Below, piece after piece: positions 34,123-42,296 of a stretch of 64,000 nucleotides of DNA (position 1 is its first letter; the number at the start of each line of letters is the position of its first letter). The position numbers and the translations under genes were made by a program. The DNA comes from JBALVT01 sp047612385 (GTDB lineage Bacteria; Pseudomonadota; Gammaproteobacteria; Pseudomonadales; Halieaceae), in assembly GCA_047612385.1 (NCBI GenBank), contig JBLGAR010000005.1, positions 9,324 to 73,323 of the forward strand. The letters are read 5' to 3'. Under the pieces are notes generated by a model, which saw only the letters and a list, made by a program, of their open reading frames with translations, had not been told where the DNA came from and searched no databases.

Positions 34123-34977
34123 TTACTCGATTGCAAAATCAGGAAGCGTAGTCAGCTGCGCAGTCTCGCTCCTCTGATCACTCGCTATACTGTCTTTAAT
34201 GCGCACTATCCTCTCTTGTGTATTGGGATGCGTACTAAAAAATTCTGCTAAATTTGAGTCTCCGAGAGCGCCTGCCCCCGCCTTTTGGATATGAACGAAA
34301 AACTCGTCAGCTCCTGTCTTGTGACCATAGTAGTCTTTCAGCAACGTGAGGGCATATGCATCCGCTGCCCTTTCCTGGTCGCGGCTGAAACTGAACATAA
34401 GAGACTCTGTGGAGACAGTAAATACAGTATTGGCTACCGAGGTCTGCGAGAAACCACTCAACAGCGCTAAGGCTCCCAGCGAGACCGCGCTCCTGCCCAG
34501 GGTCATTAAGGGATCGCGGTGCACGATGTGGCCAATTTCATGCCCTAGCAACATTGCCAGTCCATTTTCCGACTCGACCGCATGCAGCAAGCCCCGTTGA
34601 ATGAGGATGTTTCCACCCAACGTTGCGAAGGCATTTTTCTGCTCGCTGTCGCTGTAGTGAACCGTCAGTGTTACGTCCTCAGGGAGACCGCTATGCGCCG
34701 TTAACCCATTGGCCAGGGATTGCAGATAGCGTTGAACCTGTTGTTGCTCGTCTGTTAGTTTCCCGGAAAATAAAGTATCCCCTTTGTAGCTGGACACGAT
34801 ATTACTCTCTAAAGAAAACGGCACATAGGGCAATAGCCAGCCCGATAGGAAGTACAGGCAACTCATAATCACAAGAAAGATGCCGGCAACACCGACGAGC
34901 AGCCCGCCAAAGTCTGCAAGCGGATGCGTTTTGGAGACATTAATGCCCTCTGGAATATTCCCGTTTTTGTAGCGCAT
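34123..34977 (-). CDS. M48 family zinc metalloprotease
   Basis: A 284-residue membrane-anchored peptidase. There is one helix at about 23-50. The zinc motif HEIGH is at 146-150 and the third ligand is in RDQERAADAYAL near 198-209. NILIQRGLLHAVESENGLAMLLGHE is typical of the HtpX/YcaL/BepA-type M48 group. It has no TPR tail, so it is closer to YcaL than to BepA. The active site faces the periplasm if the N-terminus is cytoplasmic. It is the last gene of a three-gene set with two UPF0145 proteins. Confidence 0.9.
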   Translation of the reverse strand: MRYKNGNIPEGINVSKTHPLADFGGLLVGVAGIFLVIMSCLYFLSGWLLPYVPFSLESNIVSSYKGDTLFSGKLTDEQQQVQRYLQSLANGLTAHSGLPEDVTLTVHYSDSEQKNAFATLGGNILIQRGLLHAVESENGLAMLLGHEIGHIVHRDPLMTLGRSAVSLGALALLSGFSQTSVANTVFTVSTESLMFSFSRDQERAADAYALTLLKDYYGHKTGADEFFVHIQKAGAGALGDSNLAEFFSTHPNTQERIVRIKDSIASDQRSETAQLTTLPDFAIE

Positions 34978-34984
34978 AGTGGGC

Positions 34985-35428
34985 CTACTCGGGAATCAGG
35001 CCAGTGCCATAAGCGAGAACTTCCACGGCACCAATCTGCCCCTTGCTCCCTTTGGTAATAGATGAGGTCTCCAATTTAACATTGAAGATAGAGGTTGCGC
35101 CTTTCTCACGTGCATCGGCCTTCATGCGTAAAATTGCCTCGCGGCGAGCCCGCTCTACGAGAGATTCATAGGCACTGACCCTGCCGCCCAGAATACTGCG
35201 AAGCCCGGCCGATATTTTCTTGAAGTAGTCGATGGAGATTACAACACTGCCACAAGCCAGGCAGACTGAGGATCGGGTTCCTGCCGGCGGATGCTTCGTA
35301 CTGAACGTAGCGATGCTCCGATGCTGTTCTTCGCGTTCCACAATGGATTCAAAGTGACGGCGCTCGTTGAAGGTGCCGAAGCTATATCCGATGATCAGTA
35401 AGACCAGGAGAAAAATTAGATTTATCAC
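34985..35428 (-). CDS. Membrane-anchored UPF0145 (YbjQ-like) protein with CxxC insert
   Basis: A 147-residue protein: an N-terminal membrane helix (2-17), a polar linker with SVCLACGS (CxxC, about 56-60), then a YbjQ-type domain. The YbjQ-type domain covers ISAGLRSILGGRVSAYESLVERARREAILRMKADAREKGATSIFNVKLETSS and ends in EVLAYGTGL. It lacks the first strands of a full UPF0145 domain. It appears to be a diverged paralogue of the next gene, fused to a membrane anchor. The function is unknown. It lies 7 bases before the M48 gene. Confidence 0.8.
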   Translation of the reverse strand: MINLIFLLVLLIIGYSFGTFNERRHFESIVEREEQHRSIATFSTKHPPAGTRSSVCLACGSVVISIDYFKKISAGLRSILGGRVSAYESLVERARREAILRMKADAREKGATSIFNVKLETSSITKGSKGQIGAVEVLAYGTGLIPE

Positions 35429-35438
35429 GTTCTGCCCT

Positions 35439-35762
35439 CTACTCCACTATGACTGCCGTGCCATACACAAATAACTCCGATGCTCCAGCCGTTACCGACG
35501 ACGTGGAAAAGCGCACGTTTAAAATGGCGTTGGCGCCCATTGATCGTGCTTGCGCTATCATCCGCTCAGTGGCTTCTTCACGAGATTCGGTTAGCAGTTC
35601 TGTATAGCCCTTCAGTTCGCCGCCAATGAGATTCTTAAACCCAGCCATAATGTCGCGCCCTGCATGCTTCGCTCGCACCGTATTGCCCTGTACCATTCCC
35701 AGATGCTGGGTAATGGATTTGCCTGGTATTACTTCGATATTGGTCACCGTGATGTCGGACAT
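35439..35762 (-). CDS. UPF0145 (YbjQ family) protein
   Basis: A 107-residue cytosolic protein covering the full family length. VTNIEVIPGKSITQHLGMVQGNTVRAKHAGRDIMAGFKNLIGGELKGYTELL is followed by REEATERMIAQARSMGANAILNVRFSTSS and VYGTAVIVE. YbjQ proteins form pentameric rings and were once called heavy-metal binding, but the function is not established. It is the first gene of the three-gene minus-strand set with the anchored paralogue and the M48 protease. Confidence 0.9.
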   Translation of the reverse strand: MSDITVTNIEVIPGKSITQHLGMVQGNTVRAKHAGRDIMAGFKNLIGGELKGYTELLTESREEATERMIAQARSMGANAILNVRFSTSSVTAGASELFVYGTAVIVE

Positions 35763-35848
35763 AAATTACCTTCTTTTTAACAGTGTCGGCGACTTCCATC
35801 ATAGCCTTTGGCAGCGCAGGATCGCAACGTTCCCAGGCTTCAACCAAC

Positions 35849-36252
35849 ATGTGTAAGCTTGCGTTGCCGTCTGCCGCTGGAGGGATGAAGCAGAAGCTGC
35901 CCCGTTATGTTAGATGCCGCTTTTTAGTCAAAACAGCTGTTGGTGGTGTTAGTAACCGAGCGAGTACTTCTCCTTTGGTACGCCTACGTGGAGAGTCTAT
36001 TCTGGATCGAGCGAGAAAGAAGTCGCTCGGGGCTTGTGTTCAGTATGCGGCACTCCAGTTGCAGCTCGACCAGGAGCGTTACCCTTAGTGATGGCTGTTC
36101 CGGCATCATCTCTAGACGATCCTCCCGACTTTGTCCCCGAGTATGAGACCTGGACGCCGAGTGCCCGGAATTGGGATGCTTTGAACCCCTCAATACCTAT
36201 CTTTGAAGGTAATTTTTCCGTTGAGTTCATAAAGCAACGTTTGCTGGGTTAG
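35849..36252 (+). pseudogene. GFA-family (glutathione-dependent formaldehyde-activating-like) remnant
   Basis: From 35956 to 36252 one frame reads EYFSFGTPTWRVYSGSSEK, then GLCSVCGTPVAARPGALP and a GFA-like C-terminus ending IPIFEG. This is the Mss4/GFA zinc fold with its second CxxC. The N-terminal part lies in another frame (ATG 35849: MCKLALPSAAGG..., CRFLVKTAVGGVSN), and its first zinc cysteines are missing, so at least one frameshift plus erosion has occurred. It is the first of several plus-strand remnants in this island. Confidence 0.65.
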
Positions 36253-36305
36253 ATCGATGGATAATAATGCTAGGCGCGCAGGAGTGTTCGTTGAGCCTTA
36301 ATTAA

Positions 36306-36671
36306 ATCACATTACCTGTAAATGATAGGGACGAGTCTACCGAATTTTATAGAAAGCTCAGTTTTACTCAAATTGTCGATACTCCACACTATGCTCGTTT
36401 CGAATGTCCTGAAGTAAATTCAATATTTTCACTTTCTCTTGAGCAAGATGACTTCAAAAATGGAGCTGTCATTTATTTTGAACATGAAGCGCTTGATGAC
36501 TGGATAAACCGATTAGAAAACACAGGTCTAGTGTTTGTATATAAAGCGGAAGATCAAGCTTACCTTTGGAGGGCAGTGGTTCTGTATGATCCTTTTGGCA
36601 ACACAATAAAATTGTACTGGGCCGGTGAAAACCGACTCAATCTACCATGGCGTGTGGAGAAGCATCCCTAA
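36306..36671 (+). pseudogene. VOC/glyoxalase-fold protein lacking a start codon
   Basis: A 121-codon frame begins after TAA 36303 with ITLPVNDRDESTEFYRKLSF, the usual first strand and helix of a vicinal-oxygen-chelate protein. It ends VVLYDPFGNTIKLYWAGE plus a short tail, so the domain is essentially complete. No ATG, GTG or TTG lies before the conserved start; the expected first codon reads ATC or is lost. It is more AT-rich than the housekeeping genes. Probably inactive, unless a non-standard start is used. The stop is part of CCCTAAC, a core-site-like motif. Confidence 0.65.
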
Positions 36672-36947
36672 CAAAAACAGCCAATCGAACAAATTTTTCC
36701 GCAAGGGGTACTGAGGGCCCGCAGTTCGCAATAAGCCGAAGCCCAGGAACTGTGATAAATTGAGGGCAGTCAGCACATTAGTCAACGCCGACACTGGAGC
36801 CACTGAGAATAGACCGCGTAACTCAGTTTATATCGCGTTTTAAGTGCCACGAAGACCTACAGGAGTTTGATTTGCAAAAGATTTTTACCTGCCAATATTC
36901 TGCATACAGAGAAAAGGTGTCATGCAGACCGTTCTCTGTAGGTAGCC
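36672..36947. other. Gene-free stretch after the VOC remnant
   Basis: 276 bases with no supported frame. An inverted repeat TACAGAGAA (36904-36912) / TTCTCTGTA (36931-36939) with an 18-base loop lies just before the GTTAAAG motif at 36948-36954. It may be part of a decayed recombination site, but the distance from the VOC stop is too long for one ordinary attC. Confidence 0.4.
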
Positions 36948-36960
36948 GTTAAAGTGCGCT

Positions 36961-37230
36961 ATGGACCGAGCTGAAGCATACTTGCTTGCCCAGAATGAAC
37001 TCAATGCTACCGAGGGTGCGGGATATGGAGTGGCCTCTGAACACATCGATACGATCGTTTTAAAAGACGTCGTTGCTGCGAGTGGTATCACTTATGAGGT
37101 CGAGCTGTCATATCTTTGGAAACGTACGGAGCAAGACCAGATCTTGGTGATCTGCAGGGTTACCTCAAAAAACTGGTTTCAGCACGAGCAACTAGAGAGG
37201 TCAATTACACTGTGTTCTCCCGCAATTTAA
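36961..37230 (+). CDS. Small hypothetical protein, cassette-like
   Basis: An 89-residue acidic protein (MDRAEAYLLAQNELNATEGA..., IDTIVLKDVVAASGITYEVELSYLWKR). No family was recognised and there is no signal or membrane segment. ATG 36961 lies 6 bases after GTTAAAG, and the TAA stop is embedded in ATTTAAC (37225-37231), the left core-site pattern of attC. This tight packing between two core-like motifs is how integron gene cassettes are built. It has no promoter or ribosome binding site of its own that I can see. Confidence 0.5.
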   Translation: MDRAEAYLLAQNELNATEGAGYGVASEHIDTIVLKDVVAASGITYEVELSYLWKRTEQDQILVICRVTSKNWFQHEQLERSITLCSPAI

Positions 37231-37309
37231 CAAGGCCAAGAAGATCGCAGCCCTCGGCTGCAGAACTCGCTTCACTTCGTTCCTCTCACCTCTTTTGGCA
37301 GCGTTAAGG
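37225..37309 (+). other. attC-like integron cassette recombination site
   Basis: An 85-base segment from ATTTAAC (37225-37231, fits RYYYAAC) to GTTAAGG (37303-37309, fits GTTRRRY except the last base). Next to the ends, GGCCAAGAAG and CTCTTTTGGC are nearly complementary. The interior holds further hairpins (GCAGCCCTCGGCTGC; GAACTCGCTTCACTTCGTTC). Length, core motifs and imperfect dyad are those of attC sites, which have structure rather than fixed sequence. The upstream stop codon overlaps the left core. Confidence 0.6.
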
Positions 37310-37311
37310 CG

Positions 37312-37758
37312 ACGAGAGCGCAGGCACTCACGTTACTTTTTCTGCTGTTCGCTTATCCTGCTCATGCGTGGGAGTGTCGCAATAGCTTAGACGAGGCATC
37401 AGTGGAGGCCCACATCGGTTTAGCTTCTGATGTGTTGTTCGGTCGGCCGATCAAAGCGTGGATCGATGGCTATAAGTGCTACGTCACTTTCGAGATTTTC
37501 GAGTTTTTTAAGGGAGATTTAGCCGGAGAAGTGGTCATTGAGATTTATCCAGAAGCCGGGCCAATGTTATCCGTTGGATGGAGCTACGTTATTACGCTTT
37601 TTGATCCCGGTGAACTCGATCTGTGTTCGATGGTGTTCTCGATGCCCGCGAGCGTCGACGATAGAGAATCTCTGAGAAATCATGCTGGTCGAGACGATTT
37701 TAGTCGTGACAACAAAATGCTGCGAGAGGTGCTAACGGTTGCAGCTAAGTCGTCTTAA
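37312..37758 (+). pseudogene. Small secreted hypothetical protein with a lost start codon (ACG)
   Basis: The frame that contains the apparent GTG start at 37402 extends back to ACG 37312, giving RAQALTLLFLLFAYPAHA, a textbook signal peptide with cleavage after AHA, then WECRNSLDEASVEAHIGLASDVLFG. With ATG in place of ACG, the gene would begin 3 bases after the attC-like site and encode 148 residues. As it stands, only GTG 37402 could start a signal-less 118-residue product. No family was recognised. The stop lies in TCTTAAC, again core-site-like. Confidence 0.5.
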
Positions 37759-37790
37759 CAAGTGCCGGGAGTGCGTCACTCCCCAGAAGA
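37753..37790 (+). other. Left half of a second attC-like site, cut by a transposase remnant
   Basis: TCTTAAC (37753-37759) overlaps the stop of the preceding gene and is followed by AAGTGCC and a perfect 7-base stem GGGAGTG-CGT-CACTCCC (37767-37783). Homology to an IS1182 transposase begins a few bases later. A matching right core, GTTAAAT, occurs at 38422-38428 beyond the IS remnant. The first base of TCTTAAC departs from RYYYAAC. Confidence 0.4.
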
Positions 37791-37796
37791 GCATTT

Positions 37797-38372
37797 CTTT
37801 GCCGGACCGCGATGGCGCAGTGGACTGCCGCAAAGGGACCGGCGGTCTTTTCGTATTCCACAAACTATATCGTTGATGTTGAGTACGGCGTCATCATGGA
37901 TGTTGAAGCATCGCCCAGCACAACCCAGACAGAAGTTCAGACGACCAGAACGATGATTGATCAGATCGAGTCTACGCATCAGGTAAAGCCCTGTCGGGTC
38001 AGGGGTGACACTGCCTGCGGCGCTGTGGCTAATCTTGGCTACCTGGCCGATGAAAAGAACGTCGAACCGCATATGCCGGTTCCAGATAAATCTGATCGTA
38101 AAGACGGCACAATGAGCCGATCAGACTTCGCTTGGCACGGAGACCAAAACGAGTATCACTGCCCGAATGGAAAGCCACTGCGTTCCTCGGGTCGAATCAA
38201 CAGTGATAGCACGATCCGCTACAGGGCAGGCAAAATGGATTGTGCGGTTTGCCCACTGAAGCCACGGCGCTGCCCCAACACGTCTTTCCGAACAATCCCG
38301 CGCAGCATCTATGAATACGCGAGGGACAAAGCTCGTTCAACTATCGGGTCTTTCAGCAGTATCGGCACTTAG
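37797..38372 (+). mobile_element. IS1182-family transposase remnant
   Basis: An open frame of about 186 codons contains WTAAKGPAVFSYSTNYIVD, DVEASPSTTQTEVQTTRTMI, GDTACGAVANLGYL and a cysteine-rich zinc-like stretch CPNGKPL...CAVCPLKPRRCPN. These are central parts of the DDE transposase of the IS1182 group (normally about 450-550 residues). The N-terminal DUF772 region and the C-terminal part are missing, and the last 15 residues diverge. No terminal inverted repeats or target duplication were found. It is a dead fragment lying inside a cassette-like region. Confidence 0.75.
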
Positions 38373-38421
38373 CAGAAGCTGATCAGGTATGTTAAATTTT
38401 GCTCAGTACTCAGAGCGGTCG

Positions 38422-38428
38422 GTTAAAT
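38422..38428 (+). other. Right core-site motif GTTAAAT
   Basis: GTTAAAT fits the attC right core GTTRRRY exactly. It lies about 50 bases after the transposase remnant and 22 bases before the next small gene. It would be the other half of the site that starts at 37753 if the IS inserted there. A 7-base match alone is weak. Confidence 0.3.
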
Positions 38429-38450
38429 ACGTAAAGCAGAAGGATAGAAT

Positions 38451-39104
38451 TTGCGTTTCATGCATCTAACCATAGTATTAGTTCTGGTTGCTGAGCCCTC
38501 CGTGGGAAGCCCTGTCTGCGGCCCTGTTGAAGACTTTCCATGGGATTCGCTTGAGACGCTGATGAACGAACTCGATACGGTCGTTGATGGAGCACGCGGG
38601 AAGCCAATAGACACAATATGCTTGGAAAGCTATAAATTGCAGGGTTCTGGCACCGGGGAGTATGCCTACGTCAACTTCAAACCTGAGCGCACGGTCAGAG
38701 ACTTACAGTTGGCGGTTAGCGCCTATTGCCGGAGATATCCTTCGACCTACCCATGGCGATGTGGTGTTTCCCAGAGGAGTCTTATTCAGCATGAAGATAC
38801 GCTAGTCGCATTGGGAACATCGGTTTCCGAGGAGTTAGCGATCAATGTTCTCGACCTGATTTCCCTTAAATCGAAGGACGAGTCACTCAGAATTTTTGAG
38901 GAGCATGATGAAACTCTACTAGAGCCGAAAATTCTAGGCAATCCGACCTCGATCAGACTTGAAAAGGATGGCACCTTAACGGTCGTTGTTGAGGGCGACG
39001 GTTGTGATGGTACGAAGATCAGGGGCGATAAGGTCGAATGCGGGCTTGAAAACGGTGCCTATGAAATAACTTCGTTGTGCCACCATTTGGCGCTTTGTGA
39101 TTAG
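38451..39104 (+). CDS. Secreted hypothetical protein
   Basis: A 217-residue protein with a signal peptide (about 20 residues, ending SVGS). The mature part is rich in cysteine (C at about 23, 57, 92, 103 and several near the end: GDGCDG, VECGLE, SLCHHLALCD), which suggests disulphides in the periplasm. No family was recognised. TTG 38451 is preferred because AGAAGGA lies 6 bases before it; an in-frame ATG at 38460 is 15 bases away from that site. It stands alone between the IS remnant and the EthD gene. Confidence 0.6.
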   Translation: MRFMHLTIVLVLVAEPSVGSPVCGPVEDFPWDSLETLMNELDTVVDGARGKPIDTICLESYKLQGSGTGEYAYVNFKPERTVRDLQLAVSAYCRRYPSTYPWRCGVSQRSLIQHEDTLVALGTSVSEELAINVLDLISLKSKDESLRIFEEHDETLLEPKILGNPTSIRLEKDGTLTVVVEGDGCDGTKIRGDKVECGLENGAYEITSLCHHLALCD

Positions 39105-39194
39105 GTCCGCTGCTGGCATTAAGCGGGACTTGGTGTTGTTCAGATTGTCTATGTATGCAACTGTTGGACAAAAATACAATCGAGGAACCTTAAA

Positions 39195-39563
39195 ATGATA
39201 AAGATGAATTTTTGTGTTCGCAAAAGAGAAGATGTTTCAGTGGAGGAATTCCACGATTATTGGCTTAACACGCATGGTCCTTTGGTGAAATCTCATCGCG
39301 AAGCGCTTTGCATTAAGAAATACGTTCAAAACCATACCGGATTTACCTCCTTCGGAGATATGGCAAATGATTCAAGAGGGATGACGCCCAAATATGATGG
39401 TTTGGCAGAGCTATGGTGGGATGATCTTGAGACCCTGCAATCAGCAATCATCACAGCAGAAGGAATGCGGGCAAGCGCTGAGCTGATCGAAGATGAAGCT
39501 AGGTTTATAGATCTAAAAACCTCGACGATATTTTTAAGTGAGGCTCACGTTATCTTTGAATAA
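39195..39563 (+). CDS. EthD-domain (dimeric ferredoxin-like barrel) protein
   Basis: A 122-residue protein. RKREDVSVEEFHDYWLNTHGPLVKSH near residues 8-33 is the EthD signature. KYDGLAELWWDDLETLQSA and EDEARFIDLKTSTIFLSEAHVI complete the alpha/beta fold. Relatives accompany ring-degrading or ether-degrading enzymes or have unknown roles. ATG 39195 is preceded by GAGGAACC. No degradative operon is adjacent, and it lies in the accessory island. Confidence 0.85.
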   Translation: MIKMNFCVRKREDVSVEEFHDYWLNTHGPLVKSHREALCIKKYVQNHTGFTSFGDMANDSRGMTPKYDGLAELWWDDLETLQSAIITAEGMRASAELIEDEARFIDLKTSTIFLSEAHVIFE

Positions 39564-39620
39564 ATTCCGGCCAGGCGCTACTCAAAGTCCGCTGCAGCCA
39601 GTAAGCTATTTTCGACGCAC

Positions 39621-40085
39621 ATGCCTTTTCTCTTGAGCCCCGAGGCGAAGAAATTATTGAGACATGTGGCAAAACAGAACCCGCAGCATTCTGAAATGAG
39701 TGGGCAAGAAGTACTTGTAACATTACAGGGCCCCCATGATTACATATCCCCTACGTGGTACAGCTCTCCGGGAGTGCCAACATGGAATGATCAGGCAGTA
39801 CACGTGTACGGGCTTTGCTCTGTGTTCGACGACTCAGATAGGCTCAAAGAATTAGGCGATGGACTGACTAGCAAATATGAGGCTGCATTTTCCGAGCCAT
39901 GGCGGCCTGAGTATAAACCGTCAATGCTTGGGGCTATTACCGGTATCCAAATCTCGATTAACGAGATCCAATGTAAATACAAACTGAGCCAAAATCGTTC
40001 TATTCAAGATCAGAAGCAGGTAATCAACGCATTGGAAAAACTGGGGGCCAGCGCGCTGGCTGAAGCCATGGGGCACAATCCATAA
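39621..40085 (+). pseudogene. PaiB-family FMN-binding protein, N-terminally truncated
   Basis: 154 residues matching the middle and end of PaiB-type proteins: HMPFLLSPEAKKLLRHVAKQNPQ, VLVTLQGPHDYISPTWYSS, VPTWNDQAVHVYG, and the C-terminal KYKLSQNRS. Full members are about 205 residues, and roughly 50 N-terminal residues, including the first strands of the FMN-binding split barrel, are absent. Upstream in-frame codons back to the EthD stop do not restore them. It is probably a recombination remnant. A short functional product from ATG 39621 cannot be excluded. Confidence 0.75.
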
Positions 40086-40271
40086 TAATGGTGCTGAGCA
40101 GCGTATTATCGCACGGAGTGCCACTCATCTGGGTTCAAGATCCTGATAAGGATACTCAGTTAATATGGCCGCCAACTATGGGTCCAAATTATCCGCCTTA
40201 AATGCTATATTAGCCGGCTACAGTAGCTATTGTATTTAACGCGGTACCACCGCCAACACTAGGCAATTACG

Positions 40272-41327
40272 ATGACAGCAAACACCGATGATCTTCGCAT
40301 TCAGAAGACCACTGAACTTATTTCTCCCGAGCAACTGATCGCCGACCAGGGCGTCAGTGCTGAAGGTGCAAGGACAGTAGCGAATGCGCGCAACGCAATT
40401 CACAATATTCTCACAGGCGAGGATGATCGCCTACTGGCGGTAGTGGGCCCATGCTCTATCCACGACCCTGCGGCCGCTCGAGAATATGCAGGGAGGCTTA
40501 AAGCGGTAGCCGACGTGCTCAGCAAGGAACTCTTTGTGGTGATGCGTGTGTATTTCGAAAAGCCCCGCACTACTGTGGGTTGGAAGGGACTCATTAATGA
40601 TCCCGACCTCAACAATACTTTTCAAATTGGTAAGGGATTGCACTTAGCGCGTCATCTGTTGTCCGATCTCGCCGACATAGGCATGCCAACGGGTACTGAG
40701 TACTTAGACTTGATTAGCCCCCAATACTACGCCGACCTAATCTCTTGGGGAGCGATTGGTGCCCGCACGACCGAAAGCCAGACACATCGCGAGCTCTCCT
40801 CCGGACTGTCGTGCCCCGTGGGTTTCAAAAATGCGACCGATGGGGATATTCAGGTTGCAATCGATGCAATAAAGTCTGCTTCGCAACCACACAATTTCTT
40901 GTCGGTCACTAAGGCGGGTCGCTCTGCTATTTTCCGAACGACAGGAAACGAAGACTGCCACATTATTTTGCGTGGCGGTAAGCATCCCAACTACGATATG
41001 TTTTCGGTAGACGACGCCAATGCCATGTTGGTGAAAGCGGGTTTGGCATCTCGAATTATGATTGACGCCAGTCATGCCAACAGCCGAAAAATTCCGGCGC
41101 GCCAAGTGGATGTGACCCGAGATATTGCCAATCAGGTAAGTAGAGGCAGTCGCAGCATTTTTGGGCTTATGATCGAAAGTAATCTTGTGGAAGGGCGCCA
41201 GGATGTGGTCGACGGGCAATCACTAACTTATGGGCAGAGTATTACCGACGCCTGCATTAGTTGGGATGACACAGAGACATTAATGCATGAACTGGCAGCG
41301 GCGGTTCGACAGCGCCGCGGTGCATAG
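40272..41327 (+). CDS. 3-deoxy-7-phosphoheptulonate synthase, class I
   Basis: First enzyme of the shikimate pathway, joining PEP and erythrose 4-phosphate. The 351-residue protein has VVGPCSIHDP near 57-66 (metal cysteine) and MRVYFEKPRTTVGWKGL near 90-106. GARTTESQTHRELSSGLSCPVGFKNATDG near 169-197 and IMIDASHANSRK near 263 are also conserved. The N-terminal extension matches the feedback-regulated AroF/G/H group; which aromatic amino acid inhibits it cannot be read reliably. It is followed after 2 bases by the LLM oxidoreductase gene, so the two may be cotranscribed. Confidence 0.95.
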   Translation: MTANTDDLRIQKTTELISPEQLIADQGVSAEGARTVANARNAIHNILTGEDDRLLAVVGPCSIHDPAAAREYAGRLKAVADVLSKELFVVMRVYFEKPRTTVGWKGLINDPDLNNTFQIGKGLHLARHLLSDLADIGMPTGTEYLDLISPQYYADLISWGAIGARTTESQTHRELSSGLSCPVGFKNATDGDIQVAIDAIKSASQPHNFLSVTKAGRSAIFRTTGNEDCHIILRGGKHPNYDMFSVDDANAMLVKAGLASRIMIDASHANSRKIPARQVDVTRDIANQVSRGSRSIFGLMIESNLVEGRQDVVDGQSLTYGQSITDACISWDDTETLMHELAAAVRQRRGA

Positions 41328-41329
41328 CG

Positions 41330-42187
41330 ATGCATTTGGGCTTCAGTTCGATGAACACGGCGGACGATCCTGCACCGCAGTTGCTCGCTAAAACATTGGA
41401 AGAAGCCGGTTTCGAATCGCTTTGGTATGGCGAGCATAGCCATATTCCAATAGCGCAGAAGACCCCTTATCCCCCGGGAGGTGATCTTCCAGAACCGTAT
41501 AAAGAAATGATGGACCCCTATGTCTCTCTGATGGCGGCAGCGTCTGTGACAAGCCGATTGAGACTAGGTACCGGCATTGCTCTTTTACTTGAGCGCGAAC
41601 TGTTTTCCCAGGCCAAAACAATTGCGACCCTCGATCGGCTTTCCAATGGCAGGCTGCTGATAGGTTGTGGGGTTGGCTGGAACGAGGAAGAGTTTGTGAA
41701 CGCCACAAACTTACCCTGGAAGCGCCGCTATCTAGCGCTTAAGGAATTAGTGTTGGCACAGCGAATCCTGTATTCAAACTCGGAGCCGGAGTTCCACGGT
41801 GAGCTTATCGATTTTGATCCAGTTTGGTTTGAACCTAAGCCAGCACAAGCAGGAGGGCCGCCAGTGATTTTTGGAGCCATGGGTCCTATGGGGGTTCGTC
41901 ACACTGCCGAGTGGGCAGATGGTTGGATGCCTGTAGATGTTGCCATGCGGGATATCAAATCCGACATTACCGACTTTCGGGCTAAAGTGGCGTCGTTCGG
42001 TCGCGACCCAGATAAGGTGGAAATAACAATGGTCGTAATGTCTCCGGTTACAGCCGATTTGCTAAAGTCCTATCGGGATATGGGCGTTCATCGCTGTAAT
42101 ATTGGAGTAGGCATGGAAAACTGGGATCAGCCGGACATCGTGATGCCAATGATTGAAGAGTTTTCTCGGCTGATACCGGAGCTGTAA
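41330..42187 (+). CDS. LLM-class (luciferase-like) flavin or F420 oxidoreductase
   Basis: A 285-residue TIM-barrel protein. ESLWYGEHSHIP near 30-41, TSRLRLGTGI near 75, ATLDRLSNGRLLIGCGVGWNEEEF near 101-124 and GWMPV near 198 are signatures of the TIGR03619-type subgroup. Members use FMN or F420, and gammaproteobacterial ones are mostly uncharacterised. The start ATG lies right behind the DAHP synthase stop. A convergent TonB receptor gene follows after about 110 bases with a possible hairpin at 42256-42276. Confidence 0.88.
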   Translation: MHLGFSSMNTADDPAPQLLAKTLEEAGFESLWYGEHSHIPIAQKTPYPPGGDLPEPYKEMMDPYVSLMAAASVTSRLRLGTGIALLLERELFSQAKTIATLDRLSNGRLLIGCGVGWNEEEFVNATNLPWKRRYLALKELVLAQRILYSNSEPEFHGELIDFDPVWFEPKPAQAGGPPVIFGAMGPMGVRHTAEWADGWMPVDVAMRDIKSDITDFRAKVASFGRDPDKVEITMVVMSPVTADLLKSYRDMGVHRCNIGVGMENWDQPDIVMPMIEEFSRLIPEL

Positions 42188-42296
42188 GTTAAGATTTGGA
42201 GTTGCGACAGGCGCCTGCCATGTAGCATTGCCTCGGGCGATGTAGACAAAGCGAAGGGGGTCTTCCATGACCCCGCTCAGTTGTAACGTACCTGCC

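Noticed and set aside
40737..41219. A 160-codon frame antisense to DAHP synthase
   Set aside because: Shadow of a conserved enzyme gene; no independent support.
42252..42279. GGGGTC/GACCCC hairpin between the convergent LLM and TonB receptor genes
   Set aside because: Short stem with no T run on either side; too weak to call a terminator.
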